A DNA stretch of 5,458 nucleotides from an uncultured Gloeocapsa sp. (GTDB lineage Bacteria > Cyanobacteriota > Cyanobacteriia > Cyanobacteriales > Gloeocapsaceae): assembly GCA_937930495.1 (NCBI GenBank), contig CALGKL010000078.1, positions 1 to 5,458 on the forward strand. The letters are read 5' to 3'. Each line of letters starts with the position of its first letter. Within the stretch, counting starts at the first letter, position 1. Positions 1 to 5,160 of this stretch are shown here, one piece after another. The notes beneath the pieces are model-generated. The model was given only the letters and a program-made list of their open reading frames with translations, was not told the origin of the DNA and searched no databases. Both the position numbers and the translations under genes were made by a program.

Positions 1-516
1 AGGTGTTGTGGCGATCGGTACTTTCCCCGAGGCTTTTTGGATGTCTTCTACCACTACTCTACCATGGGGACCACTACCAGGAATACTCTGCCAATCTATA
101 CCTAATTCTTTAGCTAGTTTACGCGCGAGGGGAGAGGCGAATTTACGTCCATTACTGCTCACGGTTGTAGTTACAGTGGGGGTGCTGGCTACGACGGGTT
201 CGGGAGTACTCACCGTTGGGGTGGATCGAGGTGCGGATTCTTTACTAGCTTGTTGTTGAGCTGCTTCAATTTCGGCTTCGGTTTCAGCGATTAAACCAAT
301 GGTTGCTCCCACTGGTGCACTTTCTCCCGCGGGAACCAGAATCGTCGCTAAATAACCCTCAGAAAAAGATTCTACATCCATATCGGCTTTGTCTGATTCA
401 ACGATTAAGACCGTTTCCCCTTTAGCTACTTTCTCTCCAGGGGATTTTACCCACGAGACGATTTTACCTTCTGTCATCGTTGAACTTAAGGCGGGCATAA
501 AAACTTCATGTATCAT
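1..516 (-). CDS. pdhC: Pyruvate dehydrogenase E2 (dihydrolipoamide acetyltransferase), N-terminal 172 residues, partial
   Basis: E2 carries acetyl groups on a lipoyl arm from E1 to coenzyme A in the cytoplasmic pyruvate dehydrogenase complex. I translated the minus strand from an ATG at 516; the frame stays open for 172 codons to the left edge, so the C-terminal catalytic domain lies outside. Residues 1-78 form a biotinyl/lipoyl domain that begins MIHEVFMPALSSTMTEGK and has the lipoylation motif ESDKADMDVES, with K43 as the attachment lysine. Residues 80-125 are an Ala/Pro/Thr/Ser-rich flexible linker. Residues 126-162 (FASPLARKLAKELG, then GPHGRVVVEDI) form the peripheral subunit-binding domain that docks E1 or E3. 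There is one lipoyl domain only. AGGAAAG (530-524 on the minus strand) sits 7 bases before the ATG and supports this start. A 2-oxoglutarate dehydrogenase E2 is the alternative; the PALSSTMTEGK start and resemblance to cyanobacterial PDH E2 favour pdhC (also annotated odhB). Confidence 0.93.
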   Translation of the reverse strand, partial: MIHEVFMPALSSTMTEGKIVSWVKSPGEKVAKGETVLIVESDKADMDVESFSEGYLATILVPAGESAPVGATIGLIAETEAEIEAAQQQASKESAPRSTPTVSTPEPVVASTPTVTTTVSSNGRKFASPLARKLAKELGIDWQSIPGSGPHGRVVVEDIQKASGKVPIATTP

Positions 517-681
517 GTAGCGACTTTCCTAAAGTAAAAATAAAATCACATTTTGATCATCTTACCAAGTTTTGAGCAACTGTTTTAGTTGTCCAAGTCC
601 TGGTTGTCTTTTTGTCCTATTTCCTCTCTGATTTCCGAGGATGAGCAACTTAGATTTCTATTTGTCTATTATCACCTGCTC
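517..681 (-). promoter_or_regulatory. pdhC leader and presumed promoter region with a repeated 9-mer
   Basis: This noncoding stretch lies between the probable coaX terminator and the pdhC start, so it should hold the pdhC promoter. I could not find a convincing -35/-10 pair; TAAGAT in the minus-strand context GGTAAGATGATC is only a weak -10 candidate. The 9-mer TGAGCAACT occurs twice on the plus strand (573-581 and 642-650). An inverted 8-base match, TGCTCAAA (677-684) against TTTGAGCA (571-578), frames the region, and CAACT-GTTTT-AGTTG (577-591) is a small inverted repeat. These may be regulator sites or chance. No open frame here looks like a gene. Confidence 0.35.
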
Positions 682-685
682 AAAT

Positions 686-735
686 AAAAAAAATAAAAAT
701 ATTACTACTACCTTCTTCAAGTCTGAAATTGGTAG
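686..735 (-). terminator. Probable rho-independent terminator after coaX
   Basis: Read on the minus strand, the hairpin starts 3 bases after the coaX stop. The outer stem CTACC (735-731) pairs with GGTAG (712-708). After an A-A/A-A internal mismatch, TTTCA (728-724) pairs with TGAAG (719-715, one G-U), leaving the loop GACT. A T-rich tail follows, with a run of 5 T and a run of 8 T between 699 and 686. About 8 bases separate the stem from the first T run, which is longer than ideal. The position directly behind the last gene of the operon supports the call. Confidence 0.55.
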
Positions 736-737
736 GC

Positions 738-1448
738 TTACTTTAATTCCTTAACTATTGTTTTTAAACCCCAAAAAATCAAATTAGCCTCAAAATGTGA
801 TAAGGAAGCAGAGTTACTATCTAATGTGATTAAATAATGGCGCAATATTTCCCCATCTCCTCCTGTAAAAATTACCGGACTATTGGGGAATTGTTCCCAC
901 CAATGGGCTAGAAATTCTCTGATTCCCGCTACAAGAGTATAAATAACCCCACTTTGAATCCCTTCTGCTGTACTTTTTGCCCAACGTAAGGGGAGTTCTC
1001 TGGTCAGATTTACCCTCGGTAATGCTGCAGTACTCGTGGCGAGGGATTCTAATTGGAGTCCTAATCCTGGGAGAATAACTCCACCATGAAATTCTCCCCG
1101 ATCATTGGCTGCGGTTAGGGTTAAAGCTGTTCCCCCATCGATGACTAAACAGGGGTAACCCCAATTGGCGATCGCCCCCCATAAACCTAAAGCCCGATCT
1201 ACCCCTAAACTGGAATATACCCCAACCAAGGGGATGTCTTCTAGTCTGATGATTCTTCCGTTGGGGTGTTGTTGAAAAAGTAGGGTTTTTGCTTCTACTA
1301 CTGAAACGACATAAATTGGTAATTCCTCCCACTCCGGAGGGATAATCCCTTCTTCGCTATCCCAACTCTGTTGTAATTGTTGTTGGTGAAAATAACCCCA
1401 ATGAAAGCGGGAATTCCCGATCACCACTCCTAACCAGTCCGAATTCAT
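738..1448 (-). CDS. coaX: Type III pantothenate kinase
   Basis: It phosphorylates pantothenate with ATP, the first committed step of coenzyme A synthesis, in the cytoplasm. The 236-residue product is a normal length for CoaX (ASKHA fold). Visible motifs are an N-terminal phosphate-loop remnant VIGNS (9-13), GVDR (82-85), the active-site DGGTA (104-108) with D104 as the likely catalytic acidic residue, GGVILPG (122-128), TSTAALP (138-144) and the C-terminal phosphate motif FTGGDGE (194-200). The first motif is usually DxGNT; here the Asp position is V9 and the Thr is S13. From memory this relaxed form is common in cyanobacterial CoaX, so I do not read it as inactivation. The ATG (1448-1446) overlaps the upstream stop as ATGA, and AGGA (1459-1456) sits 7 bases before it, so translation is probably coupled. 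A hairpin after the stop probably ends the operon. Confidence 0.92.
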   Translation of the reverse strand: MNSDWLGVVIGNSRFHWGYFHQQQLQQSWDSEEGIIPPEWEELPIYVVSVVEAKTLLFQQHPNGRIIRLEDIPLVGVYSSLGVDRALGLWGAIANWGYPCLVIDGGTALTLTAANDRGEFHGGVILPGLGLQLESLATSTAALPRVNLTRELPLRWAKSTAEGIQSGVIYTLVAGIREFLAHWWEQFPNSPVIFTGGDGEILRHYLITLDSNSASLSHFEANLIFWGLKTIVKELK

Positions 1449-1849
1449 TTGATTATCCTAATCAATTCCAGGGGTAATCCATCAGCATCAGCGATAAACA
1501 TCACTTCTAAGCAGCGATCGCCGATTATTTGTTGTCTTGGCTCTAATAATACCCTTACCGGTTCACCCTTGGTTTGTAACTCCTTTAACCAACTCCTCAA
1601 ATCTGGGGTTATTGCGGTTAAATCAAAGGAAATATGATAATAACCGACATAATGCTCGTCGCCAAAAGCATCCGCTGCTGGTTTGGGTTCGGGTATCTGA
1701 ATCAATTCGATTCTCCCCTGTAAACCCTCTAGCCAACAAGCTAGGGTGTATCCGGTGGTAAAGCGTTCTTGCACCGTGAATCCTAGCTTCTCGTAAAAGG
1801 CGATCGCCCTATGAATATCTGCTGTCCGAATCGAAATATGATGTAACAT
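1445..1849 (-). CDS. VOC (glyoxalase/bleomycin-resistance fold) family protein
   Basis: This is a 134-residue single-domain protein with two beta-alpha-beta-beta-beta halves, the size and pattern of lactoylglutathione lyase (glyoxalase I). The first half starts MLHHISIRTADIHRAIAFYEKLGF; the second starts near GYYHISFDL. Four residues stand where glyoxalase I binds its metal: H3 or H4, E48 (in IELI), H72 (in YYHISFD) and E128 (in LPLELI). A metal-dependent lyase or isomerase such as methylglyoxal detoxification is therefore possible, but VOC proteins vary widely in substrate and the specificity cannot be read here. The gene is the middle of a three-gene operon: its ATG shares one base with the upstream stop (TAATG) and its TGA overlaps the coaX start (ATGA). 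I see no good Shine-Dalgarno before its ATG, which suggests translation by reinitiation. It carries two HIP1 octamers. Confidence 0.85.
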   Translation of the reverse strand: MLHHISIRTADIHRAIAFYEKLGFTVQERFTTGYTLACWLEGLQGRIELIQIPEPKPAADAFGDEHYVGYYHISFDLTAITPDLRSWLKELQTKGEPVRVLLEPRQQIIGDRCLEVMFIADADGLPLELIRIIK

Positions 1850-2355
1850 TAGTCGAACATACGAAAATAGGGGTAACGCTTTGGCGCACCTGGTTCTTTT
1901 TCTAAATCAAAGTTGATTACTTCCCAACAGGGATCTACTCCCGTTTCGGGACTAAAATCCACCGGTAGTCCGTAGAGTTTGGGTAAAGTTAAATCTGATT
2001 TAGGTTGTTTTGTCCCAGTTTTATCTAAATAAGCGCTGACCAATTCGCGATAACGTCTTGCTATAATCACTTTTGTAGCTCTATATCCTTCGCTGTAGAG
2101 TCTATCTAAGGCTTCGTGAATTTCAAAACGAATCCCATCGGGATGGGTGTGTTGTCTATACCATTTTCCGTCCCATAAGCGCCAATGACGACCTGATTGT
2201 AGATGAATTAGTTCACCGGTTTTGGGATCTGCTTCAAAAGCGCCATGACGAGGACACAGATAGGTATCGGTTAAGGTCAAAGCGGGTATAGTTTGTCGAC
2301 AATGGGGACAAAGAATTTCCGGACCAAAAATAGGATAAGTATTCGCTAAATTCAT
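1849..2355 (-). CDS. Cyanobacterial conserved zinc-ribbon protein of unknown function (TIGR02652-like)
   Basis: The product is a soluble 168-residue protein with no signal peptide or membrane segment. Near its N terminus a putative zinc site is formed by CPHC (C16, C19) and CPRH (C34, H37), a short treble-clef or ribbon-like arrangement. This is followed by a Trp-rich stretch (HWRLWDGKWYRQH, 57-69) and a helical, Arg/Lys-rich middle (about 78-112). The C-terminal part (LPKLYGLPVDFSPETGVDPCWEVINFD) has no motif I can assign. From memory it matches the uncharacterised cyanobacterial family TIGR02652; this was not searched. It is the first gene of the operon with the VOC protein and coaX, and its TAA shares a base with the next ATG. 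No Shine-Dalgarno is visible before its own ATG, and the best promoter lies very close. No function is proposed; nucleic-acid or protein binding would fit a zinc ribbon. Confidence 0.8.
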   Translation of the reverse strand: MNLANTYPIFGPEILCPHCRQTIPALTLTDTYLCPRHGAFEADPKTGELIHLQSGRHWRLWDGKWYRQHTHPDGIRFEIHEALDRLYSEGYRATKVIIARRYRELVSAYLDKTGTKQPKSDLTLPKLYGLPVDFSPETGVDPCWEVINFDLEKEPGAPKRYPYFRMFD

Positions 2356-2368
2356 TTTTTACAGTCAG

Positions 2369-2398
2369 ATAATATGTTATGATTTTAGTCTTGGTAAA
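2369..2398 (-). promoter_or_regulatory. Candidate promoter of the zinc-ribbon/VOC/coaX operon
   Basis: On the minus strand, TTTACC (2398-2393, four of six to TTGACA) and TATTAT (2374-2369, five of six to TATAAT) are 18 bases apart. Transcription would start near 2362, only about 7 bases before the ATG at 2355, giving an almost leaderless message. That fits the lack of a Shine-Dalgarno sequence. It is a consensus match only, in an AT-rich spacer. Confidence 0.4.
2378..2383 (+). promoter_or_regulatory. Weak -10 candidate for the gamma-carbonic anhydrase gene
   Basis: TATGAT matches the -10 consensus at five of six positions and lies in the 84-base divergent spacer. The best upstream -35 match, TTTACA (2358-2363), is only 14 bases away, which is too close for a standard sigma-70 promoter. 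The minus-strand promoter candidate overlaps this place, so the two directions may compete. Confidence 0.25.
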
Positions 2399-2439
2399 TA
2401 AACCCAAAGATTGGCTGCTGATTTTTCTTTAACCATAGC

Positions 2440-2973
2440 ATGAATAATTCTAACCAATCGGTTTGGTCTCCCCCTGACCTCACAGCTGCGGCTTTTGTCG
2501 CTCCAAATGCTACAGTAATGGGTAATGTCTCGATCGCTACAGGAGTCAGTATCTGGTACAATGCGGTTGTGCGCGCTGATGTGGAAATTATCCAAATCGG
2601 TGCTTATACCAATATTCAAGATGGTGCTATCTTACACGGTGATCCGGGTCAACCAACTATTCTCGAATCCTATGTTACCGTTGGTCATGGTGCTGTTATA
2701 CATTCAGCCTATATTGAAAGCGGTTGTTTAATTGGTATTGGTGCGGTTATCCTCGATGGGGTTAGAGTCGGTACGGGTAGTATAATCGGTGCTGGAAGTA
2801 TAGTTACTAAAGACGTCCCCCCCTATTCCCTAGTAGTAGGTGTTCCCGGTAAAAAATTACGGGAAATCACCCCCACAGAAGCACAGGATTTAATCTCTCA
2901 CGCTGAAAAATACTATAAATTAGCTCTAGCTCACGCTGGTAAAGGTACAGATCTTGGCTTTTATTCTCAATAA
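2440..2973 (+). CDS. Gamma-class carbonic anhydrase family protein (left-handed beta-helix)
   Basis: Gamma carbonic anhydrases interconvert CO2 and bicarbonate as trimers of left-handed beta-helices with zinc between subunits. Hexapeptide repeats run through residues 18-137 (for example [16 protein letters not shown] and [16 protein letters not shown]), followed by a C-terminal helix (about 144-165) that packs on the trimer. Three zinc-ligand histidines are present in family spacing: H66 (ILHGD), H83 and H88 (GHGAVIH). The conserved R45 and D47 of VVRAD and Q60/D61 of TNIQDG are also there. At 177 residues it is the short single-domain form (YrdA/CamH/ferripyochelin-binding-protein-like), not CcmM, because it lacks RuBisCO-small-subunit-like repeats. 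Many members of this form have weak or unproven activity, so the catalytic role is inferred. The start is the first ATG after an in-frame stop at 2419; no Shine-Dalgarno is visible. The next gene, psbY, is on the same strand 93 bases on. Confidence 0.9.
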   Translation: MNNSNQSVWSPPDLTAAAFVAPNATVMGNVSIATGVSIWYNAVVRADVEIIQIGAYTNIQDGAILHGDPGQPTILESYVTVGHGAVIHSAYIESGCLIGIGAVILDGVRVGTGSIIGAGSIVTKDVPPYSLVVGVPGKKLREITPTEAQDLISHAEKYYKLALAHAGKGTDLGFYSQ

Positions 2974-2987
2974 AAAATTTTCCCAAG
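2953..2987 (+). terminator. Weak AT-rich hairpin across the gamma-CA stop codon
   Basis: TTTTATT (2959-2965) and AATAAAA (2969-2975) form a 7-base perfect stem with loop CTC, and the outer arms CTTGG (2953-2957) and CCAAG (2983-2987) also match. The stem includes the TAA stop. The inner stem is all A/T and only a four-T run follows inside the outer arm, so termination would be weak at best. It may be chance in AT-rich sequence. Confidence 0.25.
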
Positions 2988-3051
2988 ACCTTGCCAAAAT
3001 GCTACCAAATATGAAAAAATATAAACAGCTTAATTAAATATCTCAATTTTA

Positions 3052-3069
3052 AGAGGTTATGTAAAGATG
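3052..3069 (+). promoter_or_regulatory. psbY ribosome binding site with an ATGTAA start-stop before the true ATG
   Basis: AGAGG (3052-3056) lies 10 bases before the psbY ATG at 3067. Between them ATG TAA (3059-3064) is a start codon followed at once by a stop. It is only 2 bases from the AGAGG, too close for efficient use, so the 3067 start stands. Upstream, TATAAA (3020-3025) could be a -10 box, but no -35 partner at normal spacing was found. Confidence 0.5.
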
Positions 3070-3186
3070 GATTGGCGCGTTATTTTGGTTCTCTCTCCGA
3101 TCATTATCGCAGCCTCTTGGGCTTTGTTTAATATCGCTGGTGCTGCTTTAAATCAAGCTCAACAATTTTTGAATAAAGAAAGTTAA
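3067..3186 (+). CDS. psbY: Photosystem II protein Y
   Basis: PsbY is a single-helix low-molecular-weight subunit at the edge of photosystem II, near cytochrome b559, in the thylakoid membrane. It is dispensable for oxygen evolution in studied cyanobacteria and has a supporting role. I translated 39 codons from the ATG; the product starts [11 protein letters not shown], the conserved N terminus of cyanobacterial PsbY, and the length fits the family (about 36-45). One membrane helix spans roughly residues 5-25 ([21 protein letters not shown]). A polar, amphipathic tail rich in Gln and Asn follows and ends in NKES. The small size explains why it can be missed by automated calling. AGAGG precedes the start by 10 bases. 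A strong hairpin starts 27 bases after the stop, so a short monocistronic transcript is likely, possibly with readthrough from the gamma-CA gene upstream. Confidence 0.92.
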   Translation: MDWRVILVLSPIIIAASWALFNIAGAALNQAQQFLNKES

Positions 3187-3200
3187 GATATCTTCTTAAC

Positions 3201-3206
3201 TATAAT
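3201..3206 (+). promoter_or_regulatory. Perfect -10 box TATAAT before the exonuclease gene
   Basis: TATAAT is an exact -10 consensus. Transcription from it would start near 3213, the first base of the following hairpin, giving the exonuclease gene a leader of about 58 bases. No good -35 element sits 16-18 bases upstream (3178-3183 reads GAAAGT) and there is no extended TGn, so an activator would be needed or the match is chance in AT-rich DNA. Confidence 0.35.
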
Positions 3207-3212
3207 TTAACT

Positions 3213-3258
3213 AGGTAGTGGTGTTTTAGACATTACTACCTCTTTTGGTTTATTATTT
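3213..3258 (+). terminator. Strong hairpin plus T-rich tail after psbY
   Basis: Arms 3213-3224 (AGGTAGTGGTGT) and 3230-3241 (ACATTACTACCT) pair over 12 continuous positions, two of them G-U, with a 5-base loop TTTAG. The outer seven pairs are perfect Watson-Crick. CTTTTGGTTTATTATTT follows, so the plus-strand direction looks like a rho-independent terminator for psbY. There is no T run on the opposite strand, so it is not bidirectional. It ends 29 bases before the next start codon and could equally be a leader structure of the exonuclease mRNA. Confidence 0.65.
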
Positions 3259-3270
3259 AATTTTCTGAGA

Positions 3271-4167
3271 ATGTTATATTTAACCAATCCAACTGAGATT
3301 AAAGAAATTATCCTAGATTTATCTGAAGTAGATCTTCTTTGGCTAGATACAGAAGTAGCTAATTATCAAAGTAAAAATCCTCGTTTATCCCTGATTCAAA
3401 TTTTAGCACACCGAGAAAGTAAAGACGGGAGTCGAACTTATTTAATTGATGTTTTAGATCGACCAGAATTGATTGATTTTTTTAGGGAAAATATTCTGGA
3501 AAATTCCGAGATTACTAAGGTTTTTCATAACGCTAAATACGACCTAAATTTTTTGGGGAAAAGTCAAGCTAAACAAGTAGTTTGCACCCTAGAATTAGCT
3601 CAAAAAATACCCTATTATCTTTTACCCGTATCTAATTATAGCCTCAAAAATTTAACCGAGTATCTAACTGAGTTTAAAAATATCTCTAAAGAAGAACAAA
3701 AAAGTGATTGGGGAAAACGACCTTTAACCCCACAACAATTAGCCTACGCTCAAATGGATTGCGTTTATTTAAGAGAAATTTATTTTAAGTTAATCGATTT
3801 ATCTAGTCAAATTGAACCTGAAGCTTCAAGGGAAAATTTAGAGTTATTAGCACAAAGATATCGAGAAGTTAAACGACAATGGCAATTGTTGGATTCAGAA
3901 CTTAATCATCTTCAAGAAAGACTCAAAAAGGGGATGCTTAGTCAACAAGAATATCAAGTACAAGATCTGCAATTATCATCTTATCAACGCCAAACCCTTA
4001 AGGCTAATTTCCAAGACTTAATAGCTTTAGTTAATAGTAAGGGAATCGCTTTAGATGTACAGGTAACTTTAACCAAAGCTATCCAGGAGAAACTAGGTAA
4101 CAATCTTGCTGAGATTAATATAGATGTTGAAACCACCACGGTCTATCAATTAAAAACGCCTAAATAG
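3271..4167 (+). CDS. RNase D-type DEDDy 3'-5' exonuclease without a visible HRDC domain
   Basis: RNase D enzymes trim RNA 3' ends, such as tRNA precursors, with two metal ions in the cytoplasm. All four acidic residues of the DEDD fold are visible: D26 and E28 in WLDTE, D91 in FHNAKYD, and Y159/D163 in YAQMD, which makes it the DEDDy class. The stretch SDWGKRPLTPQQLAYAQMD (145-163) is a textbook RNase D exo III region. The exonuclease domain covers about 1-178. The remaining 120 residues are not a recognisable HRDC domain: 185-250 is charged and helical, probably coiled coil (for example LLDSELNHLQERLKKGML), with a further helical tail. At 298 residues it is shorter than E. coli RNase D (about 375, two HRDC domains). 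The start is chosen because the family fold begins here; no spaced Shine-Dalgarno is seen. It converges on the ABC gene with one base between stops. Confidence 0.88.
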   Translation: MLYLTNPTEIKEIILDLSEVDLLWLDTEVANYQSKNPRLSLIQILAHRESKDGSRTYLIDVLDRPELIDFFRENILENSEITKVFHNAKYDLNFLGKSQAKQVVCTLELAQKIPYYLLPVSNYSLKNLTEYLTEFKNISKEEQKSDWGKRPLTPQQLAYAQMDCVYLREIYFKLIDLSSQIEPEASRENLELLAQRYREVKRQWQLLDSELNHLQERLKKGMLSQQEYQVQDLQLSSYQRQTLKANFQDLIALVNSKGIALDVQVTLTKAIQEKLGNNLAEINIDVETTTVYQLKTPK

Positions 4168-4173
4168 TTTAGG
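4148..4173 (-). terminator. Possible terminator of the ABC ATPase gene, across both convergent stop codons
   Basis: CCTAAA (4159-4164) and TTTAGG (4168-4173) are perfect inverted arms around TAG, the exonuclease stop codon. On the minus strand the hairpin overlaps the ABC stop and is followed by CGTTTTTAATT, a short T-rich tail lying inside the exonuclease coding region. The stem has only 6 pairs and two G-C pairs, so it is weak. The plus-strand direction has no T run. Confidence 0.35.
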
Positions 4174-5149
4174 AAGACTTGTAAATCCCTCTGTCTTGTA
4201 ACTGTTTTAAGAAAAATTCTTCTAAGGATACTCGCGCTAAGCGTAGATTTAATAACTTAGCATCAATCGTCGCTAAATAGTGAATAAAAGCTTCTAATTC
4301 TCGATTGAGTTGACCGTGCCAACAGTCCTCATCTAGACTAAGATTGTCAACCCAGGGGGATAATTGTTCTTGGGTTCCTCCCTTGATAATTACTTGATAA
4401 CTATCGGGTGAACCTAACAATTGGTTGAGTGAACCTAAACAAATTAGCTTACCTTGAGCGAGGATGGCAATGCGATCGCAAATCAACTCCACATCGGAAA
4501 GAATGTGAGAATTAAAAAAGATGGTTTTCCCTCTCTCCTTGAGGGATAAAATTATCTGTCTCACCTGATAACGTCCCATCGGATCCAAACCCGACATCGG
4601 TTCATCGAGAAACACCACATCAGGATCATTAATTAGGGCTTGAGCCATCCCAATCCGTTGTACCATACCCTTAGAATATTGTCGCAATTGTTTCTTTTTA
4701 GCCGTGGTTTCAGCCAATCCCACCAAATCCAATAATTCCACTATTCGTTTTTTGGTTTCTCGTGGGGGTATTTGGAATAAACCCGCGACAAAGTTTAAAA
4801 ATTCCCAACCGGTTAGATAGTCGTAATAATAAGCATTTTCAGGAAGATAACCGATTCTTTGTTTAACAGAGCGATCGCCCACGGGACGACCTAACAAAAC
4901 CGCCCTTCCTGAAGTAGATTTAATAATTCCCAAGAGAATCTTTAACAAAGTGGTTTTACCCGCGCCATTAGGACCTAATAAACCAAAAGTCTCTCCCTGG
5001 TAAACAATCAAAGAACAATCTTGGAGAGATACTACTTTCTGATTGAGCCAAAATCCCGTGCGATAGATTTTACCTAGATTCCAGGTTTCAACTATAGCGG
5101 GATTATGGGGAGAAAGAGAAGGATTGATTAAATCACCGACACTATTCAT
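4169..5149 (-). CDS. ABC transporter ATP-binding protein (CcmA/NatA-like, ABC-2 type)
   Basis: This is the ATP-hydrolysing subunit of an ABC-2 type transporter, acting at the inner face of the membrane with a separate permease. Visible motifs are Walker A GPNGAGKT (59-66), a Q-loop region reading GYLPEN (100-105, Glu in place of Gln, usual in this subgroup), the signature YSKGM (158-162), Walker B VVFLDEP (178-184), the D-loop SGLD (186-189) and the H-loop H215. Residues 250-326 form a C-terminal accessory region with mixed strands and helices ending in LEEFFLKQL, as in COG1131 ATPases. The 326-residue length is normal. The first 20 residues are a low-conservation extension; conserved sequence begins about IVETWNLGKIYR, and no Shine-Dalgarno decides between starts. 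No permease gene is adjacent: downstream is the convergent exonuclease gene, upstream the divergent rpmB. The cargo cannot be inferred. Confidence 0.9.
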   Translation of the reverse strand: MNSVGDLINPSLSPHNPAIVETWNLGKIYRTGFWLNQKVVSLQDCSLIVYQGETFGLLGPNGAGKTTLLKILLGIIKSTSGRAVLLGRPVGDRSVKQRIGYLPENAYYYDYLTGWEFLNFVAGLFQIPPRETKKRIVELLDLVGLAETTAKKKQLRQYSKGMVQRIGMAQALINDPDVVFLDEPMSGLDPMGRYQVRQIILSLKERGKTIFFNSHILSDVELICDRIAILAQGKLICLGSLNQLLGSPDSYQVIIKGGTQEQLSPWVDNLSLDEDCWHGQLNRELEAFIHYLATIDAKLLNLRLARVSLEEFFLKQLQDRGIYKSS

Positions 5150-5154
5150 TGTTA

Positions 5155-5160
5155 TATAAT
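5155..5160 (+). promoter_or_regulatory. Perfect -10 box for rpmB
   Basis: TATAAT lies in the 51-base spacer between the divergent ABC and rpmB starts. Transcription would start near 5167, leaving a 34-base leader with AGGA (5185-5188) and GGA (5191-5193) before the ATG at 5201. The -35 position at 17-base spacing falls inside the ABC gene (5132-5137, ATCACC) and matches poorly. Confidence 0.45.

Noticed and set aside
8..259. Plus-strand open frame of 83 codons
   Set aside because: It lies antisense to the pdhC lipoyl/linker coding region, resembles no protein I know, and has low-complexity content that mirrors the Ala/Pro/Thr linker.
517..737. Small RNA gene in the pdhC upstream region, such as a Yfr1-type RNA
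   Set aside because: The ACTCCTCACAC core of Yfr1 is absent from the window, and no promoter-terminator pair frames an independent transcript here.
1102..1332. Minus-strand open frame of 76 codons inside coaX
   Set aside because: It is an out-of-frame shadow of coaX, whose own frame carries all the kinase motifs.
1449..1761. Two plus-strand open frames opposite the VOC gene
   Set aside because: They are antisense to a gene with clear family features and show no recognisable protein or ribosome binding site.
2377..2619. Minus-strand open frame of 80 codons across the divergent spacer into gamma-CA
   Set aside because: It is antisense to the hexapeptide-repeat coding sequence and would cover the promoter region; no family features are seen.
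2525..2731. Plus-strand open frame of 68 codons inside gamma-CA
   Set aside because: It is an alternative frame within a well-supported gene; its repetitive look reflects the hexapeptide repeat codons.
2440..2973. Reading the gamma-CA gene as the carboxysome protein CcmM
   Set aside because: CcmM has RuBisCO-small-subunit-like repeats after the gamma-CA domain; this protein ends at 177 residues, and no other carboxysome gene is nearby.
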